Source: Natranaeroarchaeum sp042663585
GTDB taxonomy: Archaea; Halobacteriota; Halobacteria; Halobacteriales; Natronoarchaeaceae
Direction of reading: 5' to 3'
DNA length: 64,000 bases
NCBI RefSeq assembly: GCF_042663585.1
Contig: NZ_JBHTAN010000001.1
Location: forward strand, 62,001-126,000
Shown piece after piece: positions 61,981 through 64,000 of the stretch. Below the pieces are notes generated by a model, which saw nothing but the letters and a program-made list of their open reading frames with translations, had not been told where the DNA came from and searched no databases. Made by a program: the position numbers and the translations under genes. The first letter of the stretch is position 1. The number at the start of each line of letters is the position of its first letter.

Positions 61981-63376
61981 AAACTCTGCCGAGGTGGGGT
62001 TCCTGCTGGCAGTCTGTGCGGTCCTATTTCTCGCACTCGCGGTGCCGGTGTTCGCGGCAGGAAGCGCAACGCCAGCGGAGTCGGATTCCGCCCCCGAGGT
62101 CCGGACCGATACCGCTGCGACCTCCGTAACCGCGCCGGAGATGGATGGGACCGCAACCGTCGGAGATGAGCGCTACGAGACGGCAGAAGCAGCGGTCCAG
62201 GCGGCGGCTCCGGGCGAGACGGTCGTACTCAACGGCGCGTTCGACGAGCGATTGAACGTCTCGACTGACGACGTCACGGTCACCGCCGGCGACGACGGTG
62301 CCGTCCTCGATGGCAGCGGCGAGGAGCGCGTCCTGACGATCAGCGGCGAGAACGTCACCGTCACCGGGCTCTGGATCCGTGCATCCGGTAGCGACATCGG
62401 GTCCGAAGACGCCGGCGTGTTCGTCTCGGGCGACGACGCCCGGATCGATACCCTCCGGATCACCGACTCCGCGTTCGGTATCTGGATCGATAGCGCGGAC
62501 GACGCCGTAATCGAGAACGTCCGTATCGAGGGGCGCGAAGACGTCTATCCGGTCACCGAACGTGGAAACGGCATCCAGCTTTACGAGACGACGGGGACGG
62601 TCGTTCGTGACAACGAGATCACGGACGTCCGTGACGGAATCTACTTCACCTGGGCGACGGACGTTCTCGCCGAGAACAATACGATCCACAAGGTCCGATA
62701 CGGCGTCCACTACATGTACTCGGACGACAACCGCCTCATCGACAACGTCGCGGCCGACAACGGCGTCGGCTACGCGCTCATGGTGAGCGACGGGCTGACG
62801 GTGCGGAACAACACCGCGATCCGCAACGGCGACACGAGCGGCCACGGGATTCTGGTCAGGGATATCGAACGCTCCGAAATAAGCGGGAACGTTCTCGTGG
62901 ACAACGCGAACGGGCTGTACGTATACAACGCACAGGACAACGACCTCACCGACAACCTTGTGCTTGGAAACGACATCGGGATTCACAGTTCCGCCGGCAG
63001 CGATGGACAACTCGTCGCCGGAAACAGCTTTATCGGGAACATCGAGGACGTCAAGACGCCGCGGAACTCGCTCGTCGAGTGGAACGCCACTGATCGGGGC
63101 AACTACTGGTCCGACGCGAAGACCGCGGATCGAACCGGCGACGGCGTGAGCGAGATCAGATACCGACCGTCAGGACTGGTCGAACAGATCACAGCGGAGC
63201 ATCCACAGGCGGCCGTCTTCGCGAACAGCCCATCGTTCGAGGCGATCCGACTCGCGGAGAGTTCGTTCCCGGTCATCGAGGCACCGGGAGTTATCGACCG
63301 GAAGCCGCTCGTCGAGTCGCCACACGACTGGCAGCAGTACACGGACCGATCCCGATCGGAGGACGACGATTCATGA
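61973..63376 (+). CDS. nosD: NosD, periplasmic copper-site assembly protein
   Basis: A 467-residue exported protein. A signal peptide (residues about 1-30, VGFLLAVCAVLFLALAVPVF) precedes a right-handed beta-helix of repeated short segments (for example DGIYFTWATDVLAENNTIHK, GVHYMYSDDNRLIDNVA, NGLYVYNAQDNDLTDN), the NosD/CASH architecture. NosD works with the NosFY transporter to build the CuZ cluster of NosZ. The ATG at 61973 has a GGAGG 12 bp upstream and overlaps the previous stop by 8 bp. ATG 61937 is an alternative. Confidence 0.93.
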   Translation: MRKNSAEVGFLLAVCAVLFLALAVPVFAAGSATPAESDSAPEVRTDTAATSVTAPEMDGTATVGDERYETAEAAVQAAAPGETVVLNGAFDERLNVSTDDVTVTAGDDGAVLDGSGEERVLTISGENVTVTGLWIRASGSDIGSEDAGVFVSGDDARIDTLRITDSAFGIWIDSADDAVIENVRIEGREDVYPVTERGNGIQLYETTGTVVRDNEITDVRDGIYFTWATDVLAENNTIHKVRYGVHYMYSDDNRLIDNVAADNGVGYALMVSDGLTVRNNTAIRNGDTSGHGILVRDIERSEISGNVLVDNANGLYVYNAQDNDLTDNLVLGNDIGIHSSAGSDGQLVAGNSFIGNIEDVKTPRNSLVEWNATDRGNYWSDAKTADRTGDGVSEIRYRPSGLVEQITAEHPQAAVFANSPSFEAIRLAESSFPVIEAPGVIDRKPLVESPHDWQQYTDRSRSEDDDS

Positions 63377-64000
63377 ACGTTCTAGCCACTGACGTCCGCA
63401 AGACGTACGACGACGTAACTGCACTCGATGGCCTTTCACTGTCGATTCCGAGCGGTGCCACGTTCGGGGTCCTCGGCACGAATGGAGCCGGTAAATCGAC
63501 CCTCTTCAGACTGCTTGTCGGCCACGACAGGCCGGATGGGGGAACCATCACCGTTGGCGGGCGGGACGTCACCGAAGAGAGCCGTCAGATCAGAGAGCAC
63601 ATCGGCTATCTGCCGGAGAACATCGGCTTCCCGCCGGCGCTCACCGGTCGAGAGGTATTGGAGTTCCATGCGACCGTTCGAGGACTCCCGGATGACGGTC
63701 GGATCGAGCGAGCGGTCGACCGCGTCGGCCTCGACCCGGCGGAAGCCGACAGGGCTGTCTCCGGGTACTCGAACGGGATGCAGCGTCGACTCGGACTCGC
63801 GACGGTACTGCTTCCGGATCCCTCCGTGTTGATCCTCGACGAACCGACCGCAGGGCTTGATCCCCGCGGTGTCGACGAGTTCCACCGAATCGTCGAACAG
63901 ATCAACGACGAGACAAATGCGACAGTCATCTTCTGCTCGCACGCGCTTGCAGAGGTCGAGCGACTCTGTGATCGAGTCGCCATACTCCACGAGGGGAGCG
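63373..64000 (+). CDS. nosF: NosF, ABC transporter ATPase (partial)
   Basis: The first 209 codons of an ABC ATPase; the gene runs off the right edge. Walker A is GTNGAGKST (about residues 35-43), the signature is SGYSNGMQRRLGL, and Walker B is VLILDEPTAGLD followed by the switch-His segment ATVIFCSHALAEV. Its ATG overlaps the nosD stop by 4 bp (ATGA). Together with a NosY permease, presumably just outside the window, it energises copper-site assembly. Confidence 0.93.
   Translation, partial: MNVLATDVRKTYDDVTALDGLSLSIPSGATFGVLGTNGAGKSTLFRLLVGHDRPDGGTITVGGRDVTEESRQIREHIGYLPENIGFPPALTGREVLEFHATVRGLPDDGRIERAVDRVGLDPAEADRAVSGYSNGMQRRLGLATVLLPDPSVLILDEPTAGLDPRGVDEFHRIVEQINDETNATVIFCSHALAEVERLCDRVAILHEGS

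Overview
The window is a contiguous piece of a haloarchaeal (class Halobacteria) genome. The evidence is strongly acidic proteins, twin-arginine lipoprotein signals ending in an AGC lipobox, TATA boxes about 25 bases upstream of leaderless start codons, and families largely confined to haloarchaea (halocyanins, bacterio-opsin-activator-type regulators, DUF5518, DUF2080-linked TnpB). Genes are mostly intact and often overlap by 4 bp (ATGA). Exceptions are accessory stretches at 9.7-18.3 kb and 20.8-21.4 kb that hold insertion elements and decayed genes.

Layout. 1-9.7 kb: a truncated lipoprotein, an MFS carrier, an RNase J-type nuclease, a halocyanin-domain fusion protein, a three-gene operon carrying the two halves of plant Tm-1 plus a cupin, and a histidine phosphatase. 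9.7-18.3 kb: a hairpin-rich possible RNA, decayed genes, one intact TnpB element, small hypothetical genes, and a second TnpB element cut by a nested IS6-family insertion. 18.3-24.3 kb: a PrsW protease, a DUF2250 regulator, a diadenylate-cyclase-domain protein, MsrB and a saccharopine-dehydrogenase-like enzyme.

24.4-36.2 kb is a coherent block. Its ABC permease, sugar epimerase, GMC oxidoreductase pair, GT2 and GT39-like glycosyltransferases, ferric-type binding protein, RGP-like protein and LPG-synthase-type membrane protein are interspersed with five copies of a 16-bp palindrome (TTTAGG-N4-CCTAAA) of the DtxR iron-regulator type. I read it as an iron-responsive uptake and surface-glycan locus. 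It is followed by a third, intact TnpB element with its DUF2080 partner and a MoxR-DUF58-DUF4129 cluster.

43.2-53 kb: a large PAS/GAF regulator with an exact 366-bp internal repeat, a voltage-gated-type channel with a zinc ribbon, two DUF5518 membrane proteins, a flavoprotein and two paralogous winged-helix regulators. 53.0-54.8 kb: a ParA ATPase and a small partner gene behind a long array of 9-bp AACGAA-type repeats. The same repeat continues inside the partner's coding sequence, so this looks like a partition cassette with its own centromere.

54.8-64 kb: a metal-type ArsR regulator, a copper chaperone, a P1B ATPase with an atypical CPG motif, an FmdE-like protein, DUF2249, a halocyanin and the nos genes (nosZ, a membrane protein, nosD and nosF, which runs off the end). 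This is a copper-handling and nitrous-oxide-reduction module, so the organism can probably carry out the last step of denitrification.
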